Assembly: GCF_000767055.1 (NCBI RefSeq) | Contig: NZ_CP006764.1 | Span: forward strand, 496,001-560,000 | DNA from: Corynebacterium doosanense CAU 212 = DSM 45436 | GTDB lineage: Bacteria > Actinomycetota > Actinomycetes > Mycobacteriales > Mycobacteriaceae | DNA: 64,000 nucleotides | Direction of reading: 5' to 3' | Shown: piece by piece, positions 30,698 through 38,969 of the stretch | Layout of the letters: each line of letters starts with the position of its first letter | How positions within the stretch are numbered: the first letter of the stretch is position 1 | Position numbers and translations under genes: made by a program | The notes under the pieces: generated by a model | Database searches by the model: none | Told to the model about the DNA's origin: nothing | The model's input: only the letters and a program-made list of their open reading frames with translations

Positions 30698-30761
30698 GTG
30701 TCTGCAGGACAATCCGCTGATTCCCGCCAGTAAGAACATTCGTCAATCAAGAAGGAGAAGC

Positions 30762-31133
30762 ATGCCGACTATCCAGCAGCTGGTCCGCAAGGGTCGCCAC
30801 GACAAGAGGTCCCTTGACTCGACCGCGGCCCTGAAGGGCTCCCCGCAGCGTCGTGGCGTCTGCACCCGCGTGTACACCACCACCCCGAAGAAGCCGAACT
30901 CCGCGCTCCGTAAGGTCGCCCGTGTTCGTCTGACCTCCGGCATCGAGGTTTCCGCCTACATTCCGGGCGAGGGCCACAACCTGCAGGAGCACTCCATGGT
31001 GCTCGTTCGCGGTGGTCGTGTGAAGGACCTTCCGGGTGTCCGTTACAAGATCGTCCGTGGCGCACTCGACACCCAGGGTGTCAAGGACCGCAAGCAGGCT
31101 CGTTCGCGTTACGGCGCGAAGAAGGGACAGTAA
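30762..31133 (+). CDS. rpsL: 30S ribosomal protein S12
   Basis: First gene of the str operon, 123 residues. S12 lies at the decoding centre. The conserved [13 protein letters not shown] and [12 protein letters not shown] segments carry the lysines equivalent to 43 and 88, whose mutation gives streptomycin resistance; both are wild type. The ATG at 30762 follows GAAGGAG. rpsG starts six bases after the stop. Confidence 0.97.
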   Translation: MPTIQQLVRKGRHDKRSLDSTAALKGSPQRRGVCTRVYTTTPKKPNSALRKVARVRLTSGIEVSAYIPGEGHNLQEHSMVLVRGGRVKDLPGVRYKIVRGALDTQGVKDRKQARSRYGAKKGQ

Positions 31134-31139
31134 TAACCA

Positions 31140-31607
31140 ATGCGTAAGAATGCTGCACCAAAGCGTCCCGTAGTCAAGGACCCAGTCTACCAGTCTGAGC
31201 TGGTCACCCAGCTCGTCAACAAGATCCTCCTGGACGGCAAGAAGTCCACCGCCGAGCGCATCGTCTACGGCGCGCTGGAGAAGTGCCGCGAGAAGACCGG
31301 CACCGAACCGGTCGGCACCCTGGAGAAGGCTCTGGGCAACATCCGCCCCGACCTCGAGGTCCGCTCCCGCCGTGTCGGTGGCGCCACCTACCAGGTGCCC
31401 ATCGAGGTTCGCCCCGAGCGTTCCAACACCCTCGCACTGCGTTGGCTGGTGACCTTCACCCGTCAGCGTCGTGAGAACTCCATGATGGACCGCCTCGCCA
31501 ACGAGATCCTCGATGCCTCCAACGGCCTCGGCGCATCCGTGAAGCGTCGCGAGGACACCCACAAGATGGCAGAGGCCAACCGCGCCTTCGCCCACTACCG
31601 CTGGTAG
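31140..31607 (+). CDS. rpsG: 30S ribosomal protein S7
   Basis: A 155-residue full-length S7, which binds the 3' major domain of 16S rRNA and nucleates assembly of the 30S head. Family landmarks are [15 protein letters not shown] at the start, [15 protein letters not shown] in the middle and [14 protein letters not shown] at the end. It is co-transcribed with rpsL. A strong hairpin 25 bases downstream separates it from fusA. Confidence 0.97.
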   Translation: MRKNAAPKRPVVKDPVYQSELVTQLVNKILLDGKKSTAERIVYGALEKCREKTGTEPVGTLEKALGNIRPDLEVRSRRVGGATYQVPIEVRPERSNTLALRWLVTFTRQRRENSMMDRLANEILDASNGLGASVKRREDTHKMAEANRAFAHYRW

Positions 31608-31631
31608 TTCCTCACAGATGTGAACCTCGCA

Positions 31632-31692
31632 GGCCCGACCTGAGCAGCAGCGTCGCCCACCCGGGCGACCAGGTTCACAGGTCGGGCCCTTT
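31632..31692 (+). terminator. branched hairpin after rpsG
   Basis: GGCCCGACCTG (31632-31642) pairs perfectly with CAGGTCGGGCC (31678-31688). Inside lies a second stem, GTCGCCC (31652-31658) with GGGCGAC (31663-31669). A short CTTTG follows. It probably ends or reduces transcription between rpsG and fusA. A copy of the CGTATCGAC nonamer (31696) lies right after it. Confidence 0.65.
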
Positions 31693-31844
31693 GCGCGTAT
31701 CGACGGCACCTTCCACGTAGCTGGAAAATCCGAGTGCTGCCGTGAGACGCATTTAGTGGCAGAATTGAACAGAAATGTCCGTAGACGGTGTTCGTCGAGA
31801 AGCATTCGCGACACCGGCAACAACAAACAAGTTGGGGTAACACA

Positions 31845-33971
31845 GTGGCACAAGAAGTGCTTAAGGACCTGAAAAAGGTTCGCAACATCGGCATCATGGC
31901 CCACATCGATGCCGGTAAGACGACGACCACCGAGCGCATCCTGTTCTACACGGGTATCAACCGCAAGGTCGGCGAGACCCACGACGGCGCCTCCACCACC
32001 GACTGGATGGAGCAGGAGCAGGAGCGTGGCATCACCATCACCTCCGCCGCCGTCACCTGTTTCTGGGAGGGCAACCAGATCAACATCATCGACACCCCGG
32101 GTCACGTGGACTTCACGGTCGAGGTCGAGCGCTCCCTTCGCGTGCTCGACGGCGCCGTCGCCGTCTTCGACGGCAAGGAGGGCGTTGAGCCCCAGTCCGA
32201 GCAGGTGTGGCGTCAGGCCGCCAAGTACGACGTCCCCCGTATCTGCTTCGTCAACAAGATGGACAAGCTCGGCGCGGACTTCTACTTCACCGTCGGCACC
32301 ATCGAGGACCGCCTCGGTGCCCGCCCCCTCGTCATGCAGCTGCCCATCGGCGCTGAGGATGACTTCGACGGCGTCGTCGATCTCGTCCAGATGAAGGCCT
32401 ACGTCTGGCCGGGCAAGGTCGACGTCGGAGCCGAGCCGCAGATCCAGGAGATCCCCGCCGAGCTCCAGGAGAAGGCTGCCGAGTACCGCGAGAAGCTGCT
32501 CGAGGCCGTCGCCGAGTCCGACGAGTCCCTCATGGAGAAGTTCTTCGGTGGCGAGGAGCTGTCCATCGAGGAGATCAAGACCGCCGTGCGCAAGATGACG
32601 GTCAACTCCGAGATCTACCCCGTCTTCTGTGGTACCGCGTACCGCAACAAGGGTGTCCAGCCGCTGCTCGACGCCGTGGTCGATTACCTCCCGACCCCGC
32701 TCGACGTGGGCGAGGTGCACGGCACCGCAGTCGGCAGCGAGGACGAGGACCTGGTCCGCAAGCCCTCCGTCGACGAGCCCTTCTCCGCCCTGGCGTTCAA
32801 GATCGCCGTTCACCCGTTCTTCGGCAAGCTGATCTACGTGCGTGTCTATTCGGGCCGTTGCGAGCCGGGCCAGCAGGTCCAGAACTCGACCAAGGGCAAG
32901 AAGGAGCGCATCGGCAAGCTGTTCCAGATGCACGCCAACAAGGAGAACCCGGTCGAAGAGGCCGTGGCCGGCAACATTTACGCCTTCATCGGTCTGAAGG
33001 ACACCTCCACCGGTGACACCCTGTGTGACCCGGCCAACCCGATCATCCTGGAGTCCATGGACTTCCCGGATCCGGTTATCCAGGTGGCCATCGAGCCGAA
33101 GACGAAGTCCGACCAGGAGAAGCTGGGTACCGCTATCCAGAAGCTCTCCGAAGAGGACCCGACCTTCACCGTCCGCCTGGACGAGGAGTCCGGCCAGACC
33201 GTCATCGGCGGCATGGGTGAGCTCCACCTCGACGTCCTGGTCGACCGCATGCGTCGCGAGTACAAGGTCGAGGCGAACATCGGTAACCCGCAGGTCGCCT
33301 ACCGCGAGACCATCCGCAAGGCTGTGGAGAGCGTCAGCTACACCCACAAGAAGCAGACCGGTGGTTCCGGCCAGTTCGCAAAGGTCATCATCTCCATCGA
33401 GCCCTACGCACCGACCCCGGAGGAGCTGGAAGAGGGCGAGAACGCGAACTACAAGTTCGTCAATGCCGTCTCCGGCGGCCGTATCCCGCGCGAGTACATC
33501 CCGTCCGTGGATGCCGGTATGCAGGATGCGATGCAGTACGGCTACCTCGCCGGCTACCCGCTGGTGAACATCAAGGCCACCCTCGAGGACGGCGCGTACC
33601 ACGACGTCGACTCCTCGGAGATGGCGTTCAAGCTCGCCGGTTCGCAGGCGCTCAAGGAGGCCCTGAGCAAGGCCAAGCCGGTCCTGCTCGAGCCGCTCAT
33701 GGCCGTCGAGGTGACCACCCCGGAGGAGTACATGGGCGACGTCATCGGCGACATCAACTCCCGCCGTGGCCAGATGTCCTCCATGGACGACCGCGCCGGC
33801 GCCAAGGTCGTCAAGGCCAAGGTCCCGCTGTCCGAGATGTTTGGCTACATCGGTGACCTGCGCTCGCGCACTGCCGGCCGCGCGAACTTCACGATGATCT
33901 TCGACTCCTACGCCGAGGTTCCCACCAACGTGTCGCAGACGATCATCGACGAGCGCAACGGCAACGCCTAA
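31845..33971 (+). CDS. fusA: elongation factor G
   Basis: Translocation GTPase of 708 residues. The P-loop is AHIDAGKTT, switch II is DTPGHVDF, and NKMD gives guanine specificity. The C-terminal domains IV and V include [15 protein letters not shown] and the [15 protein letters not shown] segment. The GTG start at 31845 gives the conserved beginning [22 protein letters not shown]; the upstream codons of the open frame have no family match. It is preceded by a 237-base gap with a hairpin, so it may have its own promoter. Confidence 0.97.
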   Translation: MAQEVLKDLKKVRNIGIMAHIDAGKTTTTERILFYTGINRKVGETHDGASTTDWMEQEQERGITITSAAVTCFWEGNQINIIDTPGHVDFTVEVERSLRVLDGAVAVFDGKEGVEPQSEQVWRQAAKYDVPRICFVNKMDKLGADFYFTVGTIEDRLGARPLVMQLPIGAEDDFDGVVDLVQMKAYVWPGKVDVGAEPQIQEIPAELQEKAAEYREKLLEAVAESDESLMEKFFGGEELSIEEIKTAVRKMTVNSEIYPVFCGTAYRNKGVQPLLDAVVDYLPTPLDVGEVHGTAVGSEDEDLVRKPSVDEPFSALAFKIAVHPFFGKLIYVRVYSGRCEPGQQVQNSTKGKKERIGKLFQMHANKENPVEEAVAGNIYAFIGLKDTSTGDTLCDPANPIILESMDFPDPVIQVAIEPKTKSDQEKLGTAIQKLSEEDPTFTVRLDEESGQTVIGGMGELHLDVLVDRMRREYKVEANIGNPQVAYRETIRKAVESVSYTHKKQTGGSGQFAKVIISIEPYAPTPEELEEGENANYKFVNAVSGGRIPREYIPSVDAGMQDAMQYGYLAGYPLVNIKATLEDGAYHDVDSSEMAFKLAGSQALKEALSKAKPVLLEPLMAVEVTTPEEYMGDVIGDINSRRGQMSSMDDRAGAKVVKAKVPLSEMFGYIGDLRSRTAGRANFTMIFDSYAEVPTNVSQTIIDERNGNA

Positions 33972-33989
33972 GCGTCAGCCGCTGACGCT
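33971..33989 (+). repeat. inverted repeat at the fusA stop
   Basis: AGCGTCAGC (33971-33979), one base, then GCTGACGCT (33981-33989): a near-perfect palindrome beginning in the fusA stop codon. It can form a short stem just before the larger hairpin at 34014. Confidence 0.5.
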
Positions 33990-34013
33990 CGCGGGGTAGG
34001 AGCCCTTCTCCAC

Positions 34014-34045
34014 GCGGGCGTGACCGAGTGCCCGGTCACGCCCGC
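34014..34045 (+). terminator. strong hairpin downstream of fusA
   Basis: GCGGGCGTGACCG (34014-34026) pairs over all 13 bases with CGGTCACGCCCGC (34033-34045) around a six-base loop. There is no T-run. U-less hairpins of this strength often serve as terminators in actinobacteria. Confidence 0.6.
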
Positions 34046-34081
34046 TGGGGTTCCGAACCGCACAGCAGTACTCCTTCACCG

Positions 34082-34140
34082 GGGTAGCGGCCTGCTGAAC
34101 ATCACCCCGAGTTCCGGTGATGCTGAGCTGGCCGTTACCC
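34082..34140 (+). other. structured RNA element between fusA and tuf
   Basis: GGGTAGCGGCC (34082-34092) pairs with GGCCGTTACCC (34130-34140), with one G-U pair. An inner stem, CATCACC (34100-34106) with GGTGATG (34116-34122), lies within. The 59-base structure is upstream of the tuf promoter and downstream of the fusA hairpin. It may be a small RNA, the end of a processed transcript or a second terminator. The whole 33972-34372 gap has no gene. Confidence 0.4.
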
Positions 34141-34210
34141 TGTGAGGAAGGTCCGCGATTCGAGCCGACCGACACGCCCGCACGCCTTGCACGGTCAAGG
34201 CTAAAGCGGT

Positions 34211-34239
34211 TTGAAAATCGGCCGGTGTAAATCTAGGAT
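34211..34239 (+). promoter_or_regulatory. tuf promoter
   Basis: TTGAAA (34211-34216) and TAGGAT (34234-34239) are separated by exactly 17 bases. The start near 34246 leaves a leader of about 127 nt. The promoter shows that tuf is transcribed apart from fusA. Confidence 0.65.
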
Positions 34240-34372
34240 CGTGTAACTGGCACATAATGAATAAGAGGCCGTGATACCGGGTCTCGTCCGCAAGGGCGGG
34301 GCTGGAACACGGATGAAGTCAAACCCGTGGCTGCGAGAGACGTAGCCACAATGAAGTCCAGGAGGACATACA

Positions 34373-35563
34373 GTGGCAAAGGCGAAATTCGAGCGCGTCA
34401 AACCGCACGTCAACATCGGCACCATCGGTCACGTCGACCACGGCAAGACCACCACCACCGCCGCGATCACCAAGGTGCTGGCTGACCAGTACCCGGATGA
34501 GAACGAGGCCTTCGCATTCGACGCCATCGACAAGGCGCCGGAGGAGAAGGAGCGTGGCATCACGATCAACATCTCCCACGTTGAGTACAACACCCCCAAG
34601 CGCCACTACGCGCACGTCGACGCCCCGGGCCACGCCGACTACATCAAGAACATGATTACCGGCGCCGCTCAGATGGACGGTGCGATCCTCGTCGTCGCCG
34701 CCACCGACGGCCCGATGCCCCAGACCCGCGAGCACGTTCTCCTCGCTCGCCAGGTTGGCGTCCCCTACATCCTCGTCGCCCTGAACAAGTGCGACATGGT
34801 CGACGACGAAGAGATCATCGAGCTCGTCGAGATGGAGGTCCGCGAGCTTCTCGCTGAGCAGGACTACGACGAGGATGCCCCGATCATCCACATCTCCGCT
34901 CTGGGCGCCCTCAACGGCGAGCAGAAGTGGGTCGACTCCATCGTCGAGCTCATGGCTGCCTGCGACGAGTCCATCCCGGACCCGGAGCGCGCCACCGATC
35001 AGCCGTTCCTCATGCCCATCGAGGACATCTTCACCATCACCGGCCGTGGCACCGTCGTCACCGGTCGTGTCGAGCGTGGCCAGCTGAAGGTCAACGAGGA
35101 AGTCGAGATCATCGGCATCCAGGAGAAGGCCCAGAAGACCACCGTCACCGGTATCGAGATGTTCCGCAAGCTGCTCGACTACACCGAGGCTGGCGACAAC
35201 TGTGGCCTGCTGCTCCGCGGCATTGGCCGTGAAGACGTCGAGCGTGGCCAGGTTGTTGTCAAGCCGGGCGCTTACACCCCCCACAAGAACTTCGAGGGTT
35301 CCGTCTACGTCCTGTCCAAGGACGAGGGCGGCCGCCACACGCCGTTCTTTGACAACTACCGCCCGCAGTTCTACTTCCGCACCACCGACGTCACCGGCGT
35401 CGTCAAGCTGCCGGAAGGCACCGAGATGGTCATGCCCGGCGACAACGTCGACATCTCCGTCGAGCTGATCCAGCCGGTCGCCATGGACGAGGGCCTGCGC
35501 TTCGCTATCCGCGAGGGCTCCCGCACCGTCGGTGCTGGCCGCGTCACCAAGATCCTCGACTAA
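34373..35563 (+). CDS. tuf: elongation factor Tu
   Basis: Delivers aminoacyl-tRNA to the ribosome; 396 residues, full length. The P-loop is GHVDHGKTT, switch II is DAPGHADY with the catalytic His, and NKCD gives guanine specificity. The domain II and III landmarks [13 protein letters not shown] and [13 protein letters not shown] follow. The GTG start has GGAGGA six bases upstream. A separate promoter and a strong terminator frame it as a single-gene unit. Confidence 0.98.
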   Translation: MAKAKFERVKPHVNIGTIGHVDHGKTTTTAAITKVLADQYPDENEAFAFDAIDKAPEEKERGITINISHVEYNTPKRHYAHVDAPGHADYIKNMITGAAQMDGAILVVAATDGPMPQTREHVLLARQVGVPYILVALNKCDMVDDEEIIELVEMEVRELLAEQDYDEDAPIIHISALGALNGEQKWVDSIVELMAACDESIPDPERATDQPFLMPIEDIFTITGRGTVVTGRVERGQLKVNEEVEIIGIQEKAQKTTVTGIEMFRKLLDYTEAGDNCGLLLRGIGREDVERGQVVVKPGAYTPHKNFEGSVYVLSKDEGGRHTPFFDNYRPQFYFRTTDVTGVVKLPEGTEMVMPGDNVDISVELIQPVAMDEGLRFAIREGSRTVGAGRVTKILD

Positions 35564-35590
35564 TTCGTTGATCTGACCCGCAGCACCTGA

Positions 35591-35630
35591 CTGCCCGCTC
35601 CGCCTTCTGGCGGGGCGGGCAGTTTTGTGT
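35591..35630 (+). terminator. tuf terminator
   Basis: A 14-pair stem with one G-U pair, CTGCCCGCTCCGCC with GGCGGGGCGGGCAG and a TTCT loop, is followed by TTTTGTGTTT. This is a classic intrinsic terminator. Confidence 0.93.
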
Positions 35631-35661
35631 TTCGGGCTGCTCGTTATACTGGGCAGCCGTC

Positions 35662-36369
35662 ATGAAAGATCCCACCCGTATCCCCGAGATCATCGCCGCG
35701 CTGCACACAGCGTGGGAGGCACAGCCGGACCGGGCACTCGCCGAACTCTGGGGATCGCTGGAGAATCGCGGCCTCGGGTGGGCCACCAGCGACGAGGACC
35801 TTTTGCGCCTGCTGCGGGAGGAAGCCGCCCGGCATCCCGTTTCCGTGCGCCCGGGGGACCTGAGTGATTCGTTTGCCGTGGTGGTGACGGAATCGCCGCG
35901 CCGGATCGTGACCCTGGACCCGGTGGGAGGGCGGGTCACCGTGCGCGCGCAGAGCGACCAGATCAGGACCACCACCTGGTGCGGCGGCGAAATCGTCCGG
36001 CTGGTGGCGGGGTCACCGCTCGTGCTGCGCGACGCCTCGGGAATCGATCACCGCCTCGGAGTGACTCGTGAGATCACCGTGCACCCGCGGCCGGAGAGCA
36101 TCGACCTCAGCGGCGTGGAGCGCCGCGACCTGGGCGACCGGCTGTACGGCGCGAGTGTCTCCCGCGACGGAGGTGAGCGGCCGGATCTGATCGTCGTGGG
36201 ACACAGCCTGGAGATCCAGACGGTGGGGTTGCGGGCCGTCGATACGCAGAAGATCCGGTTCGAACGCCTTGTCACCTGTCGGGTGGGTGAGGCAATGGCG
36301 GTCACCGAGCGCGGTGGCCGGCGACGGGAACTCGGGGTCGTAGAGGAGTTGTTCCCGCTAGACGCCTAG
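35662..36369 (+). CDS. hypothetical protein
   Basis: No family recognised. The 235-residue soluble protein has a helical N-terminal 60 residues (EIIAALHTAWEAQPDRALAELW) and a beta-rich remainder (VVVTESPRRIVTLDPVGGRVTV). It has no membrane span. TATACT at 35645-35650, 11 bases before the ATG, would give a nearly leaderless mRNA. It overlaps the end of the convergent AmaP-like gene by four bases. The length and reading quality suggest a real gene; no role can be proposed. Confidence 0.65.
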   Translation: MKDPTRIPEIIAALHTAWEAQPDRALAELWGSLENRGLGWATSDEDLLRLLREEAARHPVSVRPGDLSDSFAVVVTESPRRIVTLDPVGGRVTVRAQSDQIRTTTWCGGEIVRLVAGSPLVLRDASGIDHRLGVTREITVHPRPESIDLSGVERRDLGDRLYGASVSRDGGERPDLIVVGHSLEIQTVGLRAVDTQKIRFERLVTCRVGEAMAVTERGGRRRELGVVEELFPLDA

Positions 36370-36926
36370 GCCCCGTCGACCGGGCGCAGGTGCACGAGGA
36401 AGCGGGTGTGTACGTCAACCCTGGGGAGGGCCATTTCGATGTCGTCCCTGGCCTCGTCGATCGCGGAGGTCAGCGTGGGCACGTCCACGTCCGGCTGGGC
36501 GGTGATGACCCACTGGAGGACCTTGCGTCCGCGGTCGATCGTCGCGACACTCGGGGCGGACTCCACCCCGGGCACACTGGTGAGGGTCTCGCCCACGGCC
36601 CTGGCCATTCGGGTGGTGGAGACCGAAATCCCCCCGACGGCGGGTGTTTCCGCGGCGAGCAGACGGTCGAAGCGACGCCGCCGGAGGTTTGCGCTCGCCA
36701 GCCCCAGACCGCACACCAGCGCCGCGGCGGCCGCACCGACGAGCGCGACGGGGTACCACTGCGAGGCGAGGAAGTCGCGGTAGATGTGCGGGTCGTAGTA
36801 GCGCGCAAGATCGCGGACCTGTTCTACCTCAAACAGCCAGGAGAGTGCCCAGCCGCCGGCCGCGAGCAGCGCCAGCCCGGTGACAAAGACGATGATCCGG
36901 TCGAGGGCGGAGAGGAGGTGGCTCAT
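36366..36926 (-). CDS. AmaP-like membrane protein of the Asp23 cluster
   Basis: A 186-residue protein with two membrane spans (about residues 9-30 and 56-80) and a C-terminal cytosolic domain. That domain (from about residue 95, TTRMARAVGETLTSVPGV) resembles the Asp23 fold. The layout matches the membrane anchors (AmaP type) that hold Asp23/Gls24 proteins at the envelope. It is last in the six-gene minus-strand run and its start overlaps the stop of the gene before it. Role as an anchor is by analogy. Confidence 0.65.
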   Translation of the reverse strand: MSHLLSALDRIIVFVTGLALLAAGGWALSWLFEVEQVRDLARYYDPHIYRDFLASQWYPVALVGAAAAALVCGLGLASANLRRRRFDRLLAAETPAVGGISVSTTRMARAVGETLTSVPGVESAPSVATIDRGRKVLQWVITAQPDVDVPTLTSAIDEARDDIEMALPRVDVHTRFLVHLRPVDGA

Positions 36927-37462
36927 AGTTCGTCCTCCTCGGTGGCCTCGCGGAGCGAGACATTGACGAGCATGTCGGGACCGAACGCGCGGTGGACCGC
37001 GGACTCGATGTGGGTGAACACGGCGTCGTGGGACAACTCCCGGCCGGCCACGTCGACGATGACCCGGTCCTTCCTCGCCAGCGTCGAGGCGGTGACCACC
37101 CCGGGGAGCGTCTTGGCCGAGGCGGTGGAGAAGCGGGCGAGGTCAACGGGTCGGAGCCAGATGTCGGCTGCGGGGCCGTCGATACGCACGTAACGGCGAT
37201 TGCGTGGCCGCAGCGCGGACACCATGAGGATCAGGCCGAGGGCCACCGCGCCGATGCCGGCGATGGCCGTGGCCTGGGGGGAGGCGTGGGAGATGAGGTC
37301 GGGAAGCGGGGCCAGCCAGGAGTTCCAGCCCGCCGGTTTCCAGTACCAGACGACAAACTCACGCACGGCCACCCCCGATGCGGCGAGGAGGGCGACGCCG
37401 ACGAGAACGGCGAGCCAGCGGGCGCGGGGCGAATCGGCGGGGGCGGGGGCGCTAGCGGACAC
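36923..37462 (-). CDS. DUF6286-like membrane protein of the Asp23 cluster
   Basis: A 179-residue protein with two membrane spans (about residues 15-36 and 60-82) and a C-terminal domain (ARFSTASAKTLPGVVTASTLARKD) related in pattern to the neighbouring Asp23 proteins. The GTG start at 37462 has GGAGG six bases upstream; the long upstream extension is Arg/Pro-rich noise. It overlaps both neighbours (11 and 4 bases). Probably an envelope anchor or sensor with the AmaP-like protein. Family name from memory. Confidence 0.6.
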   Translation of the reverse strand: MSASAPAPADSPRARWLAVLVGVALLAASGVAVREFVVWYWKPAGWNSWLAPLPDLISHASPQATAIAGIGAVALGLILMVSALRPRNRRYVRIDGPAADIWLRPVDLARFSTASAKTLPGVVTASTLARKDRVIVDVAGRELSHDAVFTHIESAVHRAFGPDMLVNVSLREATEEDEL

Positions 37463-37937
37463 GGCGCACCTCCGCGAACAGCGGCGTGGTCCGGATCGGC
37501 CGCAGCGGTCGCGGCTCGCGTATCGACGGCCTGCGCACCCGAATCCCGCCCGGGGCGGACACGGCGGCGAGTTCCGGAGCCTCCGTGGAGGCCGCGACCT
37601 CGGCCGCGGACACCCGGTGGGCACCGGCGAGTGTCTGTTCCACGGAGACGTCGACCTTGACCACCTCGAGCCCGGTCATGGCGGGCACCCAGGTGCGGAT
37701 GTTGTGCTGGACCCGGGCGGCGATGTCGGTGACGGCCGCCGGCCAGGAGACCGCCAGCGCGCAGGTGAACTGGGCCCGCTGCTGGAGCCGGTCGAGAGTG
37801 ACCTCGGCGCGCGGGTAACTGCGCGCGCCCAGGCCGGCCCACGAGCTGGATACGACCTCGACCCCCGGAACCTCCGAGGCCGCGGCCACGGCGAGTCGGG
37901 TGAGTGCCCGCTCGGAAAAGGTGGTGCTGCCGGTCAC
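37452..37937 (-). CDS. Asp23/Gls24 family protein (second copy)
   Basis: A 161-residue protein with the Asp23/Gls24 pattern: LTRLAVAAASEVPGVEVV near the start and VQHNIRTWVPAMTGLEVVKVDVSVE in the middle. The C-terminal 45 residues are basic and Pro-rich (RPSIREPRPLRPIR). Family members are small alkaline-shock or envelope-stress proteins that assemble near the membrane. It overlaps the start of the DUF6286-like gene and is overlapped by the small membrane gene, giving tight coupling. The end contains a copy of the nonamer with a rare ATA codon. Confidence 0.8.
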   Translation of the reverse strand: MTGSTTFSERALTRLAVAAASEVPGVEVVSSSWAGLGARSYPRAEVTLDRLQQRAQFTCALAVSWPAAVTDIAARVQHNIRTWVPAMTGLEVVKVDVSVEQTLAGAHRVSAAEVAASTEAPELAAVSAPGGIRVRRPSIREPRPLRPIRTTPLFAEVRRVR

Positions 37938-38140
37938 CCGCGGCCCCCTCGCCCGACGCGGACGGAGGAGAAGTTGTCTTTCAGGGCCCGGAGGTCGATG
38001 CGTCCGTCAAGCTGCGCCCCGAGCACGCCCCCGAGGACGGAGAAGAACAGGGCCCAGAGGAAACCGCTGAGGCCGCCGAGGATGACCGCGAAGGCGAAGG
38101 CCAGGCCCAGCGCAGTGCCGATGAGAGTGAAGTTCTTCAT
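37934..38140 (-). CDS. 68-residue membrane protein of the Asp23 cluster
   Basis: A small protein with one long or two short hydrophobic helices (residues 5-45, GTALGLAFAFAVILGGLSGF) and a basic C-terminus (RVGRGGRG). It resembles the DUF2273-type small membrane proteins usually found with Asp23/Gls24 genes. It overlaps both neighbours by four bases. Probably helps hold the Asp23 proteins at the membrane. Confidence 0.65.
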   Translation of the reverse strand: MKNFTLIGTALGLAFAFAVILGGLSGFLWALFFSVLGGVLGAQLDGRIDLRALKDNFSSVRVGRGGRG

Positions 38141-38472
38141 GGGTGGGTCCTCGGTTCGTCGGTGGGGAAGGGGTGGGAACTGAGCGCGTCGGCGAAGATG
38201 ACGTCGACGGGGAACGGCGAGTGGGGCTGGGCGGCCGAGCGGATGGATTCGGCCAGGGTAGTGAGCGGGGTGTCGGTGCCCAGGATATGGAGGTCGAGCA
38301 CCACGTGAACCTCGAGGTGGCCGTCGGCCAGGCGCAGGCCCGGGATCCGCCGACCGGGATAGAGCAGCGCGAGCTCTCCGTACTGGCCGGCATGGAGCGT
38401 CGATACGCCGGGGAGGGAAACGACGGCCGCAGCCACCGCGTCCGCAACGGAGAGTGGGACCGGGTCCTGCAT
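38137..38472 (-). CDS. Asp23-like short protein
   Basis: A 111-residue soluble protein whose layout (ADAVAAAVVSLPGVSTLHAG, then LEVHVVLDLHILGTDTPLTTLAESI) follows the Asp23 pattern of a short helix, a GV turn and a beta-alpha unit, but with low similarity. It starts one base inside the stop of the upstream Asp23 gene. Function unknown; an auxiliary Asp23-type subunit is the best guess. Confidence 0.6.
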   Translation of the reverse strand: MQDPVPLSVADAVAAAVVSLPGVSTLHAGQYGELALLYPGRRIPGLRLADGHLEVHVVLDLHILGTDTPLTTLAESIRSAAQPHSPFPVDVIFADALSSHPFPTDEPRTHP

Positions 38473-38969
38473 TACTGCACCCGGGGAGTCTGCAGCTCCG
38501 AGGCGTCCACGACGGCCCCTTCGGCGGCTTCCACGCGGGGAGACTGATCGTCGATGGGGAGGTGAACGTCGGAGACCGTGATGTTGACCTCGGTGACCTC
38601 CAGGCCGGTCATCGCCTCGATGGCCCGGATGATGTTGCGCCGGATGGCCTCGGCGAGCTCGTGGATGGCCACGCCGTACTCGGCGACCACCGAGAGATCC
38701 ACCGCGGCCTGACGCTCGCCCACCTCGACCGTGATGCCCTGCTGAACGGTGGAACCGCCGAAGGTGTCCCGGATCGAACCCATCACACGGGCCGCGCCGC
38801 CACCGAGGGCGTAGACGCCGGACACCTCACGGGCGGCGATGCCGGCGATCTTGCCCACGACGACGTTCTCGATCACGGTGCGGCCGATGCCAACGCCGGA
38901 ACCGCCGGTACTGGCGGAGGTGGCGGCGGTCGACGCCGAGACGGCGGGGTCGATGATGGTCTCACTCAC
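38472..38969 (-). CDS. Asp23/Gls24 family envelope stress protein (first gene)
   Basis: A 165-residue protein, clearest family member of the cluster. Landmarks are VVGKIAGIAAREVSGVYALGG, VEVGERQAAVDLSVVAEYG and VTEVNITVSDVHLP. Asp23/Gls24 proteins form assemblies near the membrane and respond to envelope or alkaline stress. The GTG start at 38969 has GAGGAG six bases upstream. A TATGCT at 39029-39024 on the same strand is a likely -10, giving a leader of about 47 nt. It heads the six-gene run that ends at 36366. Confidence 0.85.
   Translation of the reverse strand: MSETIIDPAVSASTAATSASTGGSGVGIGRTVIENVVVGKIAGIAAREVSGVYALGGGAARVMGSIRDTFGGSTVQQGITVEVGERQAAVDLSVVAEYGVAIHELAEAIRRNIIRAIEAMTGLEVTEVNITVSDVHLPIDDQSPRVEAAEGAVVDASELQTPRVQ

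Larger units (their letters stand above)
30417..30761 (+). other. rpsL upstream region and leader
   Basis: A 345-base stretch with no gene. It holds a promoter (30566-30595), a hairpin TCCCAC/GTGGGA at 30605-30626 and a terminator-like hairpin at 30669-30697. The Shine-Dalgarno GAAGGAG lies just before rpsL. The frame that runs through it into rpsL from 30330 has no coding character. Confidence 0.6.
36238..38407. repeat. densest run of the GTCGATACG nonamer (four copies)
   Basis: GTCGATACG or its complement occurs at 36238, 37178, 37519 and 38399, four copies in 2.2 kb. The copies fall in different genes and different reading frames. Seven more copies are scattered over the window at 390, 15378, 31696, 44772, 45261, 61036 and 62019. 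Confidence 0.75.

Noticed and set aside
30330-30761. Upstream extension of the rpsL frame
   Set aside because: It crosses the promoter and hairpins and has no homology; S12 starts at MPTIQQLV after GAAGGAG.
34140-34200. tRNA-like T-arm (GATTCGAG) downstream of fusA
   Set aside because: No acceptor, D or anticodon arm can be folded around it.
38137-38472. SPF in the short Asp23-like protein (PHSPFPVDV)
   Set aside because: Within a folded beta-alpha unit and outside the block; taken as chance.
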